From assembly GCA_900541415.1 (NCBI GenBank), contig UQJP01000029.1, positions 1 to 47,419 on the forward strand: a stretch of 47,419 nucleotides of DNA. The letters are read 5' to 3'. The position numbers and the translations under genes were made by a program. This stretch comes from an uncultured Odoribacter sp. (GTDB lineage Bacteria; Bacteroidota; Bacteroidia; Bacteroidales; Marinifilaceae). Below are positions 25,245-34,160 of the stretch, piece after piece. How positions within the stretch are numbered: the first letter of the stretch is position 1; each line of letters opens with the position of its first letter. Below the pieces are notes generated by a model. That model was not told the origin of the DNA, did not search any database, and saw only the letters and a list, made by a program, of their open reading frames with translations.

Positions 25245-27347
25245 CTATTCCTTTTTAGGGGTCAGTCCGCTCCGTTCCAGTAAAGCGTCGATCTGGGGCT
25301 CTTGTCCCCGGAAGCGTTTGTATAAAATCATGGGATGTTCCGAGCCACCTTTTTCCAAAATATTTTTACGGAACGAATCCGCTGTTGCCGCATTGAAAAT
25401 GCCGTTTTGCTTGAATACCGAAAAGGCATCGGCATCCAAAACTTCGGCCCATTTATAGCTGTAATATCCGGCAGCATAGCCGCCGCCGAAGATATGGCCG
25501 AAACCGGCGGAGAAGCAACTGCTGTCTACTGCCGGGAAAGTTTCGGTGGCAGACATTGCTTGTTGTTCAAACGCGGCTACCGTTTCTTTTACCTCTCCGG
25601 TCACTGTGTGCCAGGCCATATCCACCAGCCCGAAACTGATTTGGCGGTCGCTTTGATAACCGCTTTGGAAATTGGCGGCATTATGTATTTTCGTGATATA
25701 TTCTGCGGGAATCTTTTCGCCTGTTTCGTAATGTGCCGCCCATTGATCGAGCCACTCTTTTTCGAAAGCCCAGTTTTCCATCACCTGCGACGGAAGTTCC
25801 ACGAAATCCCTGTAAACATTCGTACCTGAAGTGGAATTGTAAGTTACTTTGGAAAGCATCCCGTGTAACGCATGCCCGAACTCATGGAGGAATGTGGTTA
25901 CCTCGTCGAAAGTCAGCAGCGAAGGTTTGGTTTCCGTAGGTTTCGTGAAATTCATAACAATGGAAACCAGAGGCCGTACATCTTTACCGTTCTGCCTGTG
26001 TTGTCCCCGGAATTCGGTCATCCAGGCTCCTCCTCCTTTACTTTCGCGGGGAAAGAAATCGGTATATAACACAGCGAGAAAACTTCCGTCCTTGTCATAG
26101 ACCTCGAATGTTTTCACATCTTCGTGATATTTTGGAATATTGTTTACTTCTTTGAAAGTTAATCCGTAAAGAGAATGGGCAAGCCCGAAAACACCTTCCT
26201 GCACTTTTTCGAGTTTAAAATAAGGTTTCAGCATCTCGTCGTCTAAAGCATATTTTTCCTGTTTGAGTTTATTGGAATAATAAGCCCAGTCCCAGCGTTG
26301 TAATTCCCCCGTAAATCCGGACTTCCGGGCAAAATCTTCCACCTCCTTTTTTTCTGCCAGGGCATAAGGATGTGAGGCCTCGAGCAAACGGGCCAGGAAA
26401 TCGTTCACCGCTTCCGGCGTTTGTGCCATTCGGTCGGCTAAAGCATATTCCGCATAATTCTTATAACCTAACAGATTCGCTTTTTCCAGCCGGAGTGCGA
26501 CCATTCTTTTAATAATACCGTTGTTATTGTAATCATTATCCTTATTGCCTCTCGATGAGTAGGCCCGGTATAATTTTTCCCGCAAGTCCCGCTTGTCGGC
26601 GTATTTCAGGAAAGGAATATAGCTGGGAGCATGTAAGGTAAATACCCAGCCTTCCAGGTTTTTCTCTTTAGCCGTTAAAGCGGCCTGCTCTTTGGCGCTT
26701 TCGGGCAATCCGGCAAGGTCTTCTTCCCGGATGATATGCAGCGTAAAACCGTTTGTTTCCGCTAACAGGTTTTCGTCGAACTTCAGTCCGAGCTGAGAGA
26801 TTTCCATAGAGATTTCCTTATACCTTTCCCGGGCGGCCCCTTCTAGGTTCGCTCCGCCTTTTATAAAAGCTTTCCAGGTATCTTCCAGTAAAGTTGCCTG
26901 TTCTGGGGTCAGGGTGATGTTTTCCCGATTCTCGTATACCTGTTTGACACGTTTAAATAAAACAGGGTCCATGTAGATGCTGTTGCCGTACTCCGTCAGT
27001 TTGGGGGAGATCCGTTGGGCGATTTGCTGCATTTCATCGTTCGTGCAGGCTGAATTCAGATTGAAAAAGATAGAAGATATTTCGCTCAATCTTTCTCCGG
27101 CCTGATCCAAAGCCGCAATCGTATTTTCAAAATCGGGAGCAGATCCGGACCGGGCGATCTGCTCGATTTCTTTCCGGGCGTTTGCGATTGCCTTTTCGAA
27201 AGCCGGTTCGTAATGTGCTGTTTCAATCCGGTCGAAAGGGGGCGTATGATGCGCTGTTTCGAAATTTTCCAGCAGGGGATTCTTTTCTGTTTTATGATGG
27301 CAGGCCACCATTAATATAAAAGCTGTCATATAAGTCATTGTTTTCAT
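25245..27347 (-). CDS. M3-family zinc oligopeptidase (Dcp/oligopeptidase A-like), lipoprotein
   Basis: About 700 residues; a thimet-type metallopeptidase cleaving short peptides (dipeptidyl carboxypeptidase or oligopeptidase A). The zinc motif HEFGH lies near residue 490, followed by the third ligand Glu in the FVELPSQ segment about 25 residues later. The substrate-contact loop RQISFGLVDMAWH and the GGGYAAGYYSYKWAEVL phrase are typical of M3A. The start at 27347 gives a signal peptide ending in LMVAC, a lipobox, which suggests a membrane-anchored periplasmic enzyme rather than the usual cytosolic form. The frame extends 8 codons further upstream. The gene is monocistronic and converges with the MG2 gene. 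Confidence 0.94.
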   Translation of the reverse strand: MKTMTYMTAFILMVACHHKTEKNPLLENFETAHHTPPFDRIETAHYEPAFEKAIANARKEIEQIARSGSAPDFENTIAALDQAGERLSEISSIFFNLNSACTNDEMQQIAQRISPKLTEYGNSIYMDPVLFKRVKQVYENRENITLTPEQATLLEDTWKAFIKGGANLEGAARERYKEISMEISQLGLKFDENLLAETNGFTLHIIREEDLAGLPESAKEQAALTAKEKNLEGWVFTLHAPSYIPFLKYADKRDLREKLYRAYSSRGNKDNDYNNNGIIKRMVALRLEKANLLGYKNYAEYALADRMAQTPEAVNDFLARLLEASHPYALAEKKEVEDFARKSGFTGELQRWDWAYYSNKLKQEKYALDDEMLKPYFKLEKVQEGVFGLAHSLYGLTFKEVNNIPKYHEDVKTFEVYDKDGSFLAVLYTDFFPRESKGGGAWMTEFRGQHRQNGKDVRPLVSIVMNFTKPTETKPSLLTFDEVTTFLHEFGHALHGMLSKVTYNSTSGTNVYRDFVELPSQVMENWAFEKEWLDQWAAHYETGEKIPAEYITKIHNAANFQSGYQSDRQISFGLVDMAWHTVTGEVKETVAAFEQQAMSATETFPAVDSSCFSAGFGHIFGGGYAAGYYSYKWAEVLDADAFSVFKQNGIFNAATADSFRKNILEKGGSEHPMILYKRFRGQEPQIDALLERSGLTPKKE

Positions 27348-27507
27348 TTCTCTTATTGGTTTAAAAGACAAAAATAATATTTAATTCGGGGAGTGGAAAT
27401 GTTCCTGTCGGTCTGTTATTTGAAAATAAGCTTTATTTTGCTTTGTTTACAGGGATTTATCGGATGCGATTCATCGGATTCCTTTTCCGATTTCGCCCGG
27501 AATTTAG

Positions 27508-27515
27508 TATATTTG
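27508..27515 (+). promoter_or_regulatory. -7 box upstream of the HD gene
   Basis: TATATTTG matches TAnnTTTG, 72 bp before the ATG at 27588. The -33 element is weak. Confidence 0.35.
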
Positions 27516-27587
27516 TGGTATTCAAAACGGAGATAGAGGCGTTGGGGTGTGGAATTAAAATGGAAGAAAATAGAATCAGAGAAATTT

Positions 27588-28262
27588 ATGAATGAGAAGT
27601 TGAAGGTTACGTTCGAGGACGTGAGGGATAATGAAGGTATAAAATGTTATATATCACAGGCAGATAAAGCTTTGGCCGCCATGGGCTATACGGAACATTC
27701 GTTTGCGCATGTGGTGAAGACTGCAAATACGGCAGAAAAAATATTGCTGACACTGGGCTATCCGGAACGGACGGCAGAATTGGCTAAAATAGCAGGGTAT
27801 ATGCACGACATCGGGAATGTGGTCAATCGGATCGACCATGCGCAGAGCGGTGCTATATTGGCGTTCCGTTTGCTGGATAATATGGGCATGGGAGAAGATG
27901 AAATCGCTCAGGTGATCTGTGCCATTGGTAACCACGACGAAAGCACTGCCGCCGCTGTTAGTCCTATTGCCGCCGCATTGATTTTGGCAGATAAGACGGA
28001 TGTGCGGAGAAGCCGGGTGAGAAACCGCGATTTCGCCAATTTCGATATTCATGACCGGGTGAATTATGCTGTGGAGGAATCGAAGATTTATTTTAATAAA
28101 GACAAAACGGCTATTGTTCTGGAATTGAAAATCGATACCACTATATCGGCGGTTATGGATTATTTCGAAATATTTTTGGGGCGGATGATGTTGAGCCGGA
28201 AAGCCGCTGAATTTTTGAATATCAAGTTTGAATTAATCATTAACGGTCAGCGGTTATTGTAA
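27588..28262 (+). CDS. HD-domain phosphohydrolase
   Basis: About 224 residues. The HD superfamily ligands are readable: His in EHSFAHVVKTA, the His-Asp pair in GYMHDIGNVV, His in the NHDES loop, and Asp in LILADKTDVRRSR. These enzymes are metal-dependent phosphatases or phosphodiesterases acting on nucleotides. The C-terminal 60 residues or so form an alpha/beta tail without a recognisable regulatory domain. The GTG at 27549 could extend the frame, but the ATG at 27588 fits better. The exact substrate is unknown. It precedes a thioredoxin gene by 71 bp, with no terminator between. Confidence 0.85.
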   Translation: MNEKLKVTFEDVRDNEGIKCYISQADKALAAMGYTEHSFAHVVKTANTAEKILLTLGYPERTAELAKIAGYMHDIGNVVNRIDHAQSGAILAFRLLDNMGMGEDEIAQVICAIGNHDESTAAAVSPIAAALILADKTDVRRSRVRNRDFANFDIHDRVNYAVEESKIYFNKDKTAIVLELKIDTTISAVMDYFEIFLGRMMLSRKAAEFLNIKFELIINGQRLL

Positions 28263-28333
28263 ATCTGATATTGCAGTACGTAACTCTGCCTGTCTTTCCG
28301 TAGTATAAATGGTATAACTAAATTTAAAGTATT

Positions 28334-28636
28334 ATGGAAAAATTCGAAGAATTGATAAAAGGGAATGTCCCGGTATTGGTGGACTACTTCGCTACATGGT
28401 GCGGGCCCTGTAAGATGATGCACCCAATATTGGAAGACGTGAAAAAGCAATTGGGGGATAAAGTGAAAATATTGAAGATAGATATAGATGTGCCTGCGAA
28501 TCGGCAAAGTGTGTATACCTACCAGGTGCAATCCGTGCCGACGCTGATGCTGTTTAAAGACGGAAAAATGCTGTGGAGGCAAAGCGGTGTGGTACAGGCT
28601 AAACCGTTAAAGGAAATCATCGAGAAATATGTTTAG
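28334..28636 (+). CDS. Thioredoxin (CGPC)
   Basis: A 100-residue thioredoxin without a signal peptide. The redox motif is FATWCGPCKMMHP, followed by the cis-proline segment QSVPTLMLFKDG. This is a standard cytoplasmic disulfide reductant. A paralogue of identical length with a CPHC motif lies at 34161-34463; by hand alignment about 45 of 100 positions are identical, including the shared endings ...LWRQ-G.... Confidence 0.95.
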   Translation: MEKFEELIKGNVPVLVDYFATWCGPCKMMHPILEDVKKQLGDKVKILKIDIDVPANRQSVYTYQVQSVPTLMLFKDGKMLWRQSGVVQAKPLKEIIEKYV

Positions 28637-28844
28637 GCGTTTGAAAAAAATGCCGAAAACCTATAAATTATACCATTGTTTTCAAAAAATCACAAAGATA
28701 TTGTTTTTTTGAATGATATGCTATTTTGGCGTGAAAAATATCTTTTAATTCCATAACATTTTTTGGGTATTTCAGATAACATCGGATTTATTTACTCCGT
28801 ATGTTTGTTGTGCTTGAAATTAAAAACAAAAAACTGAAATGGAG

Positions 28845-28860
28845 AGATCCGGCAGGATCT
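28845..28860 (+). other. Small hairpin just before the GNAT start codon
   Basis: A 6-bp stem (28845-28850/28855-28860) with loop GGCA ends 7 bp before the ATG. It could affect initiation; evidence is limited to the sequence symmetry. Confidence 0.25.
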
Positions 28861-28867
28861 GACAATT

Positions 28868-29467
28868 ATGAAAACAAGTGAAAACGATCTTCCCCGATCG
28901 ACAAATAAGGGGGATGAGTTCTTTATTTTACAGAAAGAAAGACAGAGTGTAAGGATTGAGGGTGACGGATATGTGGTACGTGAATTAACTTATTCCGATT
29001 GTGAATCGCTGGCTGAAAATGCCAACAATGAAAAGATCTGGAATAATCTGATGGATCATTTTCCACACCCTTACACGAAACAGGATGCTTTTGATTACAT
29101 CAGCATGGTAAAAGCCATGCCGGGAAAACCTATGCGTTTTGCCATAGAAATAGACGGGAAAGCAGTGGGAAGTGTCGGCTTCGGATCGGAAGGCGACGTA
29201 GAGCGGGTCACTGCTGAAATCGGTTATTGGATTGGAGAAAAATATTGGGGCCACGGTGTAATGTCGCATGTTGTGAGGGATTTAACGGAATACGCTTTTG
29301 AAAATTTTCATTATCAGAAAATTTATGCCATCGTATTCGGTTATAATCAGGGATCTCAGCACGTGCTGGAAAAAGCAGGTTATAAACTGGAAGCCATATT
29401 GCACAAAGCGGCTGTGAAGAACGGAAAAATAGTGGACTTCTACTATTTCAGTAAAATGAGAGAATAA
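28868..29467 (+). CDS. GNAT N-acetyltransferase (RimJ/RimL type)
   Basis: A 199-residue acetyltransferase. The first 30 residues or so are polar with no family match, then comes the RimJ/RimL-like core: YVVRELTYSDCESLAENANN, the strand AIEIDGKAVGSVGF, EIGYWIGEKYWGHGVMSHVV (acetyl-CoA loop variant WGHGVM) and the ending NQGSQHVLEKAGYKLEAIL. Such enzymes acetylate protein N-termini, ribosomal proteins or small amines; the target is unknown. The N-terminal extension suggests a later start could be used, but no better ATG exists before the domain. A perfect terminator follows. Confidence 0.9.
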   Translation: MKTSENDLPRSTNKGDEFFILQKERQSVRIEGDGYVVRELTYSDCESLAENANNEKIWNNLMDHFPHPYTKQDAFDYISMVKAMPGKPMRFAIEIDGKAVGSVGFGSEGDVERVTAEIGYWIGEKYWGHGVMSHVVRDLTEYAFENFHYQKIYAIVFGYNQGSQHVLEKAGYKLEAILHKAAVKNGKIVDFYYFSKMRE

Positions 29468-29490
29468 AAAATAATTGTAATTAAAGATGT

Positions 29491-29520
29491 ACGGGTTATC
29501 TGTTTTGTCAGATAACCCGT
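29491..29520. terminator. Intrinsic terminator after GNAT
   Basis: Perfect 12-bp stem 29491-29502/29509-29520 with a 6-nt loop, followed by T5. It lies between the convergent GNAT and DUF4396 genes and functions best for the plus strand. Confidence 0.85.
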
Positions 29521-29528
29521 TTTTATTT

Positions 29529-30281
29529 TTACATCCCTTTCTTAATCCCTAATTTAATCAGTAACCAGTTTGTGGGATAGGAAGTAAGAAAGCCGCAAAA
29601 CATGGCAATCTGCATCATAAACCAAAATTCCCAGCTATTCCGGGGAAGCGGGGTTCCCTGATGTAGGCCGAAAATAACAACTGCCATCCAGCCATACATT
29701 CCGATTTGCCAGGAAGTCAAAGAAAAAAAATCGATTTTAAAAGCTTTTATCACAGTGGCCCTGCGGGATAGATGCTCCATAGGCCGAATAGCCGCATATT
29801 GGAAAAAGACACCGAAAACAAGTGCCAATAAGTAGTCCAGTGTCCATTGGCCTGCAATGAAACTACCGCCGATGGATAACGGGATTAAAAAAGTGAACCA
29901 TTCCCCGATTATATCTGCCAGTGTGCAGCCTGCCCCGCAATGGAGGGTGGAAAGAATAACAGTTTCCCAATGAGAACGGCTCGGCCTATTCATTTCCATC
30001 GTTTCCATTTCCATGTCCCGTCTGTCGGATAATTCGGATAAATGACTTTGGGAAGATGTATTTTTCATGTTCATTGTCGGTTGCTTGTTTCGGATTGCGC
30101 CCAGCCGGAGGTAGGCCCACAGGCCGATCCAGCTGGCCCACAAACCGGTAAGCGGCCAGACTATTTCCATGATTTTCATAGGCTGTCGGCGGTGTGGGAA
30201 GATATAAAACAGAATCACGAGAACACACAGGAAACCGGAAATAACCGACAAAATGGAAACGACATGGAATGCTGTATTCAT
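29529..30281 (-). CDS. DUF4396 membrane protein
   Basis: A 250-residue integral membrane protein with about six helices. The first two helices are followed by a cytosolic, Met- and Ser-rich linker (about residues 68-105). The conserved core is ILSTLHCGAGCTLADIIGEW, containing the His and two Cys residues diagnostic of DUF4396, then four helices. The Cys/His motif resembles metal-handling proteins and some homologues lie near copper genes, but no function is established, and the neighbours here give no hint. Divergent from the lipoprotein operon with a 156-bp gap. Confidence 0.85.
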   Translation of the reverse strand: MNTAFHVVSILSVISGFLCVLVILFYIFPHRRQPMKIMEIVWPLTGLWASWIGLWAYLRLGAIRNKQPTMNMKNTSSQSHLSELSDRRDMEMETMEMNRPSRSHWETVILSTLHCGAGCTLADIIGEWFTFLIPLSIGGSFIAGQWTLDYLLALVFGVFFQYAAIRPMEHLSRRATVIKAFKIDFFSLTSWQIGMYGWMAVVIFGLHQGTPLPRNSWEFWFMMQIAMFCGFLTSYPTNWLLIKLGIKKGM

Positions 30282-30437
30282 AAGATGTTAATATTAAGAT
30301 TTATCTGTGTAACGTGGAATCGGCAAGAATAGTTTAATCGGGGGAAATATTCCTGCTTGCCCTTATATTGGCAGGAGAAAGTGAAACATTTCTTTCGTTC
30401 GGAATGTATACTTTCTAAACAAGTACCTAAAGAAAAT

Positions 30438-31427
30438 ATGATGAAGCAAACATTTTTATTGTCATTTTTATGGATGGCATTGCTCTTTTCCGGTTGCCGG
30501 GAAGACGATAGTTATAAACCGGAGCAGCCGGATCCTTCCACCCCCGGAAAACTGAGTCTGACGCTGACTACCCGGGTCGGAACAAAGGTTGGAGATCCTT
30601 TAACCGATTATGTGAAATCTCTGGACTTACTTTTATTTCGGGCGGGGGAAACCGGAAGCTATGTGTTATACCGGATGGTGTCTCTGAATAAACAACAATT
30701 GGAGGCTTTGGAAAATGGGGAAGAAGAAGCGGAGGCTGGTTTCACCACGTTGAAGGAATTTACTTTTGATGGACTGCCTCTCGATGATTATCAGATTGTG
30801 GGAATTGGAAATATAAGCGACTCCACGGGAACGGCCTTGCCGGAAGTGGCTTTAAAAGGAGCTGTTCCGGGAAACGGAATGTCGCAGATATTGGCTGAAA
30901 TTAAAAATGGAGATCAGGCGTCGCGTTTGTTTTTGGGAAAAACGGAAACAGTCAGGGCCGGAGCCACGGGATCGACTCCTGTTATGCTCAGGATGTTTCG
31001 TAAAGTGTCGATGTTTGCCCTGACTTTGGAAAAAATTCCGGACGTTGTCAATCAGATTTCGATGGATATAACCGATACTTACGGGTCTTTTGATATGAGC
31101 GGTACTTATACGCCCGACGATAATAATTTTGTGAATGCGAACGATGCATATACACAGCAGGTGCAGGATAGCATCACGCTGACTTATGTGACATTGCCCA
31201 CGGTGAGCGGGGACAGCTCTTCTTTTCAGGCTTCGTTCTATCTGGTAAATGGTCCCAAGCAAGTGGTGAACCTTCCGAAATATATCCTGAGGCCGAATAC
31301 GATCACAAAAGTAACCGCCACCATCGATACGGATCAATCGGGCAATCTTTGGAAGGTGGATATTAACACACTAATTACCGTCGATGTAGAGTGGAGTGTT
31401 GAACAAGAACCGCCGATTACCATATAA
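30438..31427 (+). CDS. FimB/Mfa2-like fimbrial anchor lipoprotein, copy A
   Basis: A 329-residue lipoprotein. The signal peptide ends in the lipobox LFSGC. After a Pro-rich linker it shows the fimbrillin-like transthyretin fold pattern: VKSLDLLLF (first strand), YQIVGIGN, and MLRMFRKVSMFALTLEKIP, typical of Mfa2/FimB-type anchors of type V pili. The open frame starts earlier (30357), but the ATG pair at 30438/30441 is the natural start of the signal peptide. It aligns with the third gene of this operon along the full length (for example the LEALENG / IETLENV and LTYVTLPT / YELLTLPT segments). First gene of the four-lipoprotein operon. Confidence 0.78.
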   Translation: MMKQTFLLSFLWMALLFSGCREDDSYKPEQPDPSTPGKLSLTLTTRVGTKVGDPLTDYVKSLDLLLFRAGETGSYVLYRMVSLNKQQLEALENGEEEAEAGFTTLKEFTFDGLPLDDYQIVGIGNISDSTGTALPEVALKGAVPGNGMSQILAEIKNGDQASRLFLGKTETVRAGATGSTPVMLRMFRKVSMFALTLEKIPDVVNQISMDITDTYGSFDMSGTYTPDDNNFVNANDAYTQQVQDSITLTYVTLPTVSGDSSSFQASFYLVNGPKQVVNLPKYILRPNTITKVTATIDTDQSGNLWKVDINTLITVDVEWSVEQEPPITI

Positions 31428-31471
31428 GCAAACCTGGAAAACATACCGTATTCTGTATAAAATAAGGAAAT

Positions 31472-32329
31472 ATGACTAAAATATGGATATTCGTGGCGTT
31501 GGTGGTCTTCGGGCTGCTAACGCCCGGATGTACAGAGCAGGAAGTAGAGGCGGTAACTCAGGGAAAGGTAGGATATAATGTTGTCCTGCCCGATGATTTA
31601 CAGGCAGACAGCGCACAGGTTTTCTTTTTCCGTAATCTTGCCCAGACCGATACTTTAATTCTACGGGAAACTATTTACGACATCGGAATAAGTCCCAAAC
31701 GGTTTGAATTCGATTTACCGGTGGGGTATTATTTGGTCGCATTTTGGGGAAATATCGGTGCAGACAGGATTGTGGAACGCCCTCCTTATTCAAGAGACAG
31801 CATTTGGTTTTCTTACCAGGGAGGGATAGAACCGCCGGAGATATATCACGGGTTGAATTATTTTAATGTAGGAACAGACACTTCCGGGGTGTTGAGGATG
31901 ATACTGCTCGTGTCGCGGATCGAACTAACGCTAAAGAATATTCCGGCAGGAATATCCCGGATAGAAGCTCCCATATCGAACACCAGTTCAGGCATCGGGT
32001 TCTATGGTTACTTGAAAGAGGATATGAATCCCCCTTTAACGATGAAGTTAAGGAATCCCAGCCCGGACAGTTCCTATACGTTAACGATGAATTGTTTTCC
32101 GTCTGCGCAGGCAAACGATAAAAGCACGATCGATGTATATGGCTATAATGCTGCCGATGAATTGGTTTATTCCGGCAGTTCCCAGCCTTTTCTTATTAAA
32201 TATGGAGTGAGAATGATGATTTCCTGCTCGTTTGAGGAAAATCCCGTATCGTCTAAAAGCCGGACTGTTGGCGAGTCTGCCGGGCAAGATGTTATTTTGG
32301 AATGGAGGTACGATGAAAAAAATATGTAA
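31472..32329 (+). CDS. FimB/Mfa2-like lipoprotein, copy B
   Basis: A 285-residue lipoprotein (lipobox LLTPGC). It has the same general design but is shorter and of another subtype: AQVFFFRN strand, FDLPVGYYLVAFWGN, then LLVSRIELTLKNIPAGISRIE. It resembles the fourth gene (LLVSRLEIRVDNPPAWMTGLD) more than its immediate neighbour. It overlaps the start of the third gene by 17 nt, so translation is probably coupled. The role as anchor or tip/accessory subunit is inferred from the fold pattern only. Confidence 0.68.
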   Translation: MTKIWIFVALVVFGLLTPGCTEQEVEAVTQGKVGYNVVLPDDLQADSAQVFFFRNLAQTDTLILRETIYDIGISPKRFEFDLPVGYYLVAFWGNIGADRIVERPPYSRDSIWFSYQGGIEPPEIYHGLNYFNVGTDTSGVLRMILLVSRIELTLKNIPAGISRIEAPISNTSSGIGFYGYLKEDMNPPLTMKLRNPSPDSSYTLTMNCFPSAQANDKSTIDVYGYNAADELVYSGSSQPFLIKYGVRMMISCSFEENPVSSKSRTVGESAGQDVILEWRYDEKNM

Positions 32330-33233
32330 ATTATTATGGGGTGTTTTTTTATTGTCGTGTTCTTCTAATGCGGTTGAAGTGCCGGAAGAGCATGGCGTAA
32401 CCCTGAATATGTTTACAGAGGGAGCGGGTAATTTCAGTGATTATGTACAGACCTTGGCGATTTATGCGTTTCGTCTGACCAGCGATGGTGATTATGTTTA
32501 TGACCGCACATTGGCCGATTTGACGAAAGAGGAAATAGAGACGTTGGAGAATGTCTCCGGCAGGGGAAATGCAAAATACTATAAAGGGGAGTTGGCTGTC
32601 GGGACTTATGAACTTTATTTTGTGGGAAATGCAGCCCGGAATATTGCCGGAGAGTTCCAGAAGGGAGTTTCCCGACCGGAAGATATTTCAATTATAGGAA
32701 ATGGCAATGGGCAGGATAGCGTTTATTTTCTGGGGAAATTACCGCTGCGTGTGGTGGCAGATTACATATATCCTTATGAAGTTACTTTAAAGCGGGTGGT
32801 GAGCAAAGTGATTCTGGTGCTCGACGGAGTTCCGGCGCAGGTAGCTTCCATTCAACTAACTTTGGAAAATGTAGCTTCTTCCTATAATTTATCGGGAGGG
32901 GTATCTTCCGAAAGGATAACTGTGGAAAAAACTTTTATAAACACCAATACCGATGTCGGCAGGCGCGATACTGTGGTATATGAATTACTGACTTTGCCGA
33001 CAACCGGGACCCGTTCGCCTTTCTCATTGACTTTTACGTCGAGAAGCGGAGTTGAAAAAGTGAAGGAAATGCCTTCGTTGCTGCTTTTGCCTGATAAATA
33101 TTTCCGGTTAAGCGGAACAATTAATGACGCTCCCGGAGCTTTGTTGAGTTTCGATATGTCTGTAACCGTATCTATTTTCGACAAATGGGGAGAAGATAAA
33201 TTGCCGGATTTCACAGTAAAACCCAGTATTTGA
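32313..33233 (+). CDS. FimB/Mfa2-like lipoprotein, copy A'
   Basis: A 306-residue lipoprotein; signal peptide KKICKLLWGVFLLSC. The ATG at 32313 lies inside the end of the previous gene. Sequence blocks match the first gene in order: YVQTLAIYAFR, LTKEEIETLENV, LYFVGNAA, TLKRVVSKVILVLDGVP, YNLSGG and LLTLPTTG. It therefore looks like a paralogue of copy A rather than of its neighbours. Its stop codon TGA overlaps the ATG of the fourth gene by 1 nt. Confidence 0.72.
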   Translation: MKKICKLLWGVFLLSCSSNAVEVPEEHGVTLNMFTEGAGNFSDYVQTLAIYAFRLTSDGDYVYDRTLADLTKEEIETLENVSGRGNAKYYKGELAVGTYELYFVGNAARNIAGEFQKGVSRPEDISIIGNGNGQDSVYFLGKLPLRVVADYIYPYEVTLKRVVSKVILVLDGVPAQVASIQLTLENVASSYNLSGGVSSERITVEKTFINTNTDVGRRDTVVYELLTLPTTGTRSPFSLTFTSRSGVEKVKEMPSLLLLPDKYFRLSGTINDAPGALLSFDMSVTVSIFDKWGEDKLPDFTVKPSI

Positions 33234-34099
33234 TGAGAAGAACGTTATTTACCGGAGTGGTCTTATTGCTGTCGGCGGCCTGTCTTCGTGAAAACTATAA
33301 TGAAGAAGACTGCCGGAAGGAGGTGGTATTTAATATGGAAGATGTGCCGTATGTTTTTCAGGGAGATGAAACGGTGGCTTATCGCCCGTATTATACGTTT
33401 ACCGAAAGCCTGAATTTATTTGTGTTTGCAGAAGAACGGCTACAAAACACAAATACGTATGATTATGAGTATTGCCGTACCCACCCGATGATTCCTTATT
33501 ATACACAGACAGGCGGACAGGACTTTCTTTTTGTGGCTAATCTCTATGATCCCAAAGAATTGGACTGGAAATTTTTAAATGGCGAATTACAGGCTATTTT
33601 TTTGATTTTAGATAACGAAGAGCCTCCGTTATTGCTTGCTGCCAAAGAAAAGGCCGATGTACAGGAGGATATATTACTTCCTGTGGAGCTTTATTTGCTG
33701 GTTTCCCGGCTTGAAATACGGGTAGATAATCCTCCTGCCTGGATGACCGGGCTGGATGTGAATATCAGTAATATTGCCGGGACAATTACTTCCGATTTTA
33801 TTTTAGGTGATACGACACATATTTTTAAGCATTTGGAGGTCAGGAGTCCGGCTGCTTCCACTTTTTGGTCCGGGATCAATACTTTTCCCACATACCCGGA
33901 AACTCCGGCTTTATTAAATATACAATTGACGGGAGGTGCTGAAATATCGTCGATTCTGGTGGACGACGACCGCTTACATCTTGTGCCGGGAATCATTACG
34001 CGGGTCAATATTCTGTTTGAAACGGAAAATGAAGTGAAAATTTCGCTGGAAGTGGATGGAAAGTGGGAGATTGTCGACGGAGGACACATCATTATTTAA
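33233..34099 (+). CDS. FimB/Mfa2-like lipoprotein, copy B'
   Basis: A 288-residue lipoprotein with lipobox LLSAAC. Segments SLNLFVFAEE, FLFVANLYD and LYLLVSRLEIRVDNPP correspond to those of copy B. The middle (about residues 170-250) is a beta-rich domain without further recognition. A TTG at 33230 precedes the ATG at 33233; I used the ATG, giving TGATG overlap with copy A'. The CPHC thioredoxin-like gene follows after 61 bp with no terminator. Confidence 0.65.
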   Translation: MRRTLFTGVVLLLSAACLRENYNEEDCRKEVVFNMEDVPYVFQGDETVAYRPYYTFTESLNLFVFAEERLQNTNTYDYEYCRTHPMIPYYTQTGGQDFLFVANLYDPKELDWKFLNGELQAIFLILDNEEPPLLLAAKEKADVQEDILLPVELYLLVSRLEIRVDNPPAWMTGLDVNISNIAGTITSDFILGDTTHIFKHLEVRSPAASTFWSGINTFPTYPETPALLNIQLTGGAEISSILVDDDRLHLVPGIITRVNILFETENEVKISLEVDGKWEIVDGGHIII

Positions 34100-34160
34100 T
34101 AAATGAAAAAACATTCAGAAGATAGAAATTATCATAATAATAATTTAATACAAATGGCTT

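Noticed and set aside
30438..34099. SusD-like or other polysaccharide utilisation genes
   Set aside because: The lipoproteins lack SusD features and no SusC-type barrel is adjacent. The fimbrial-anchor pattern fits better.
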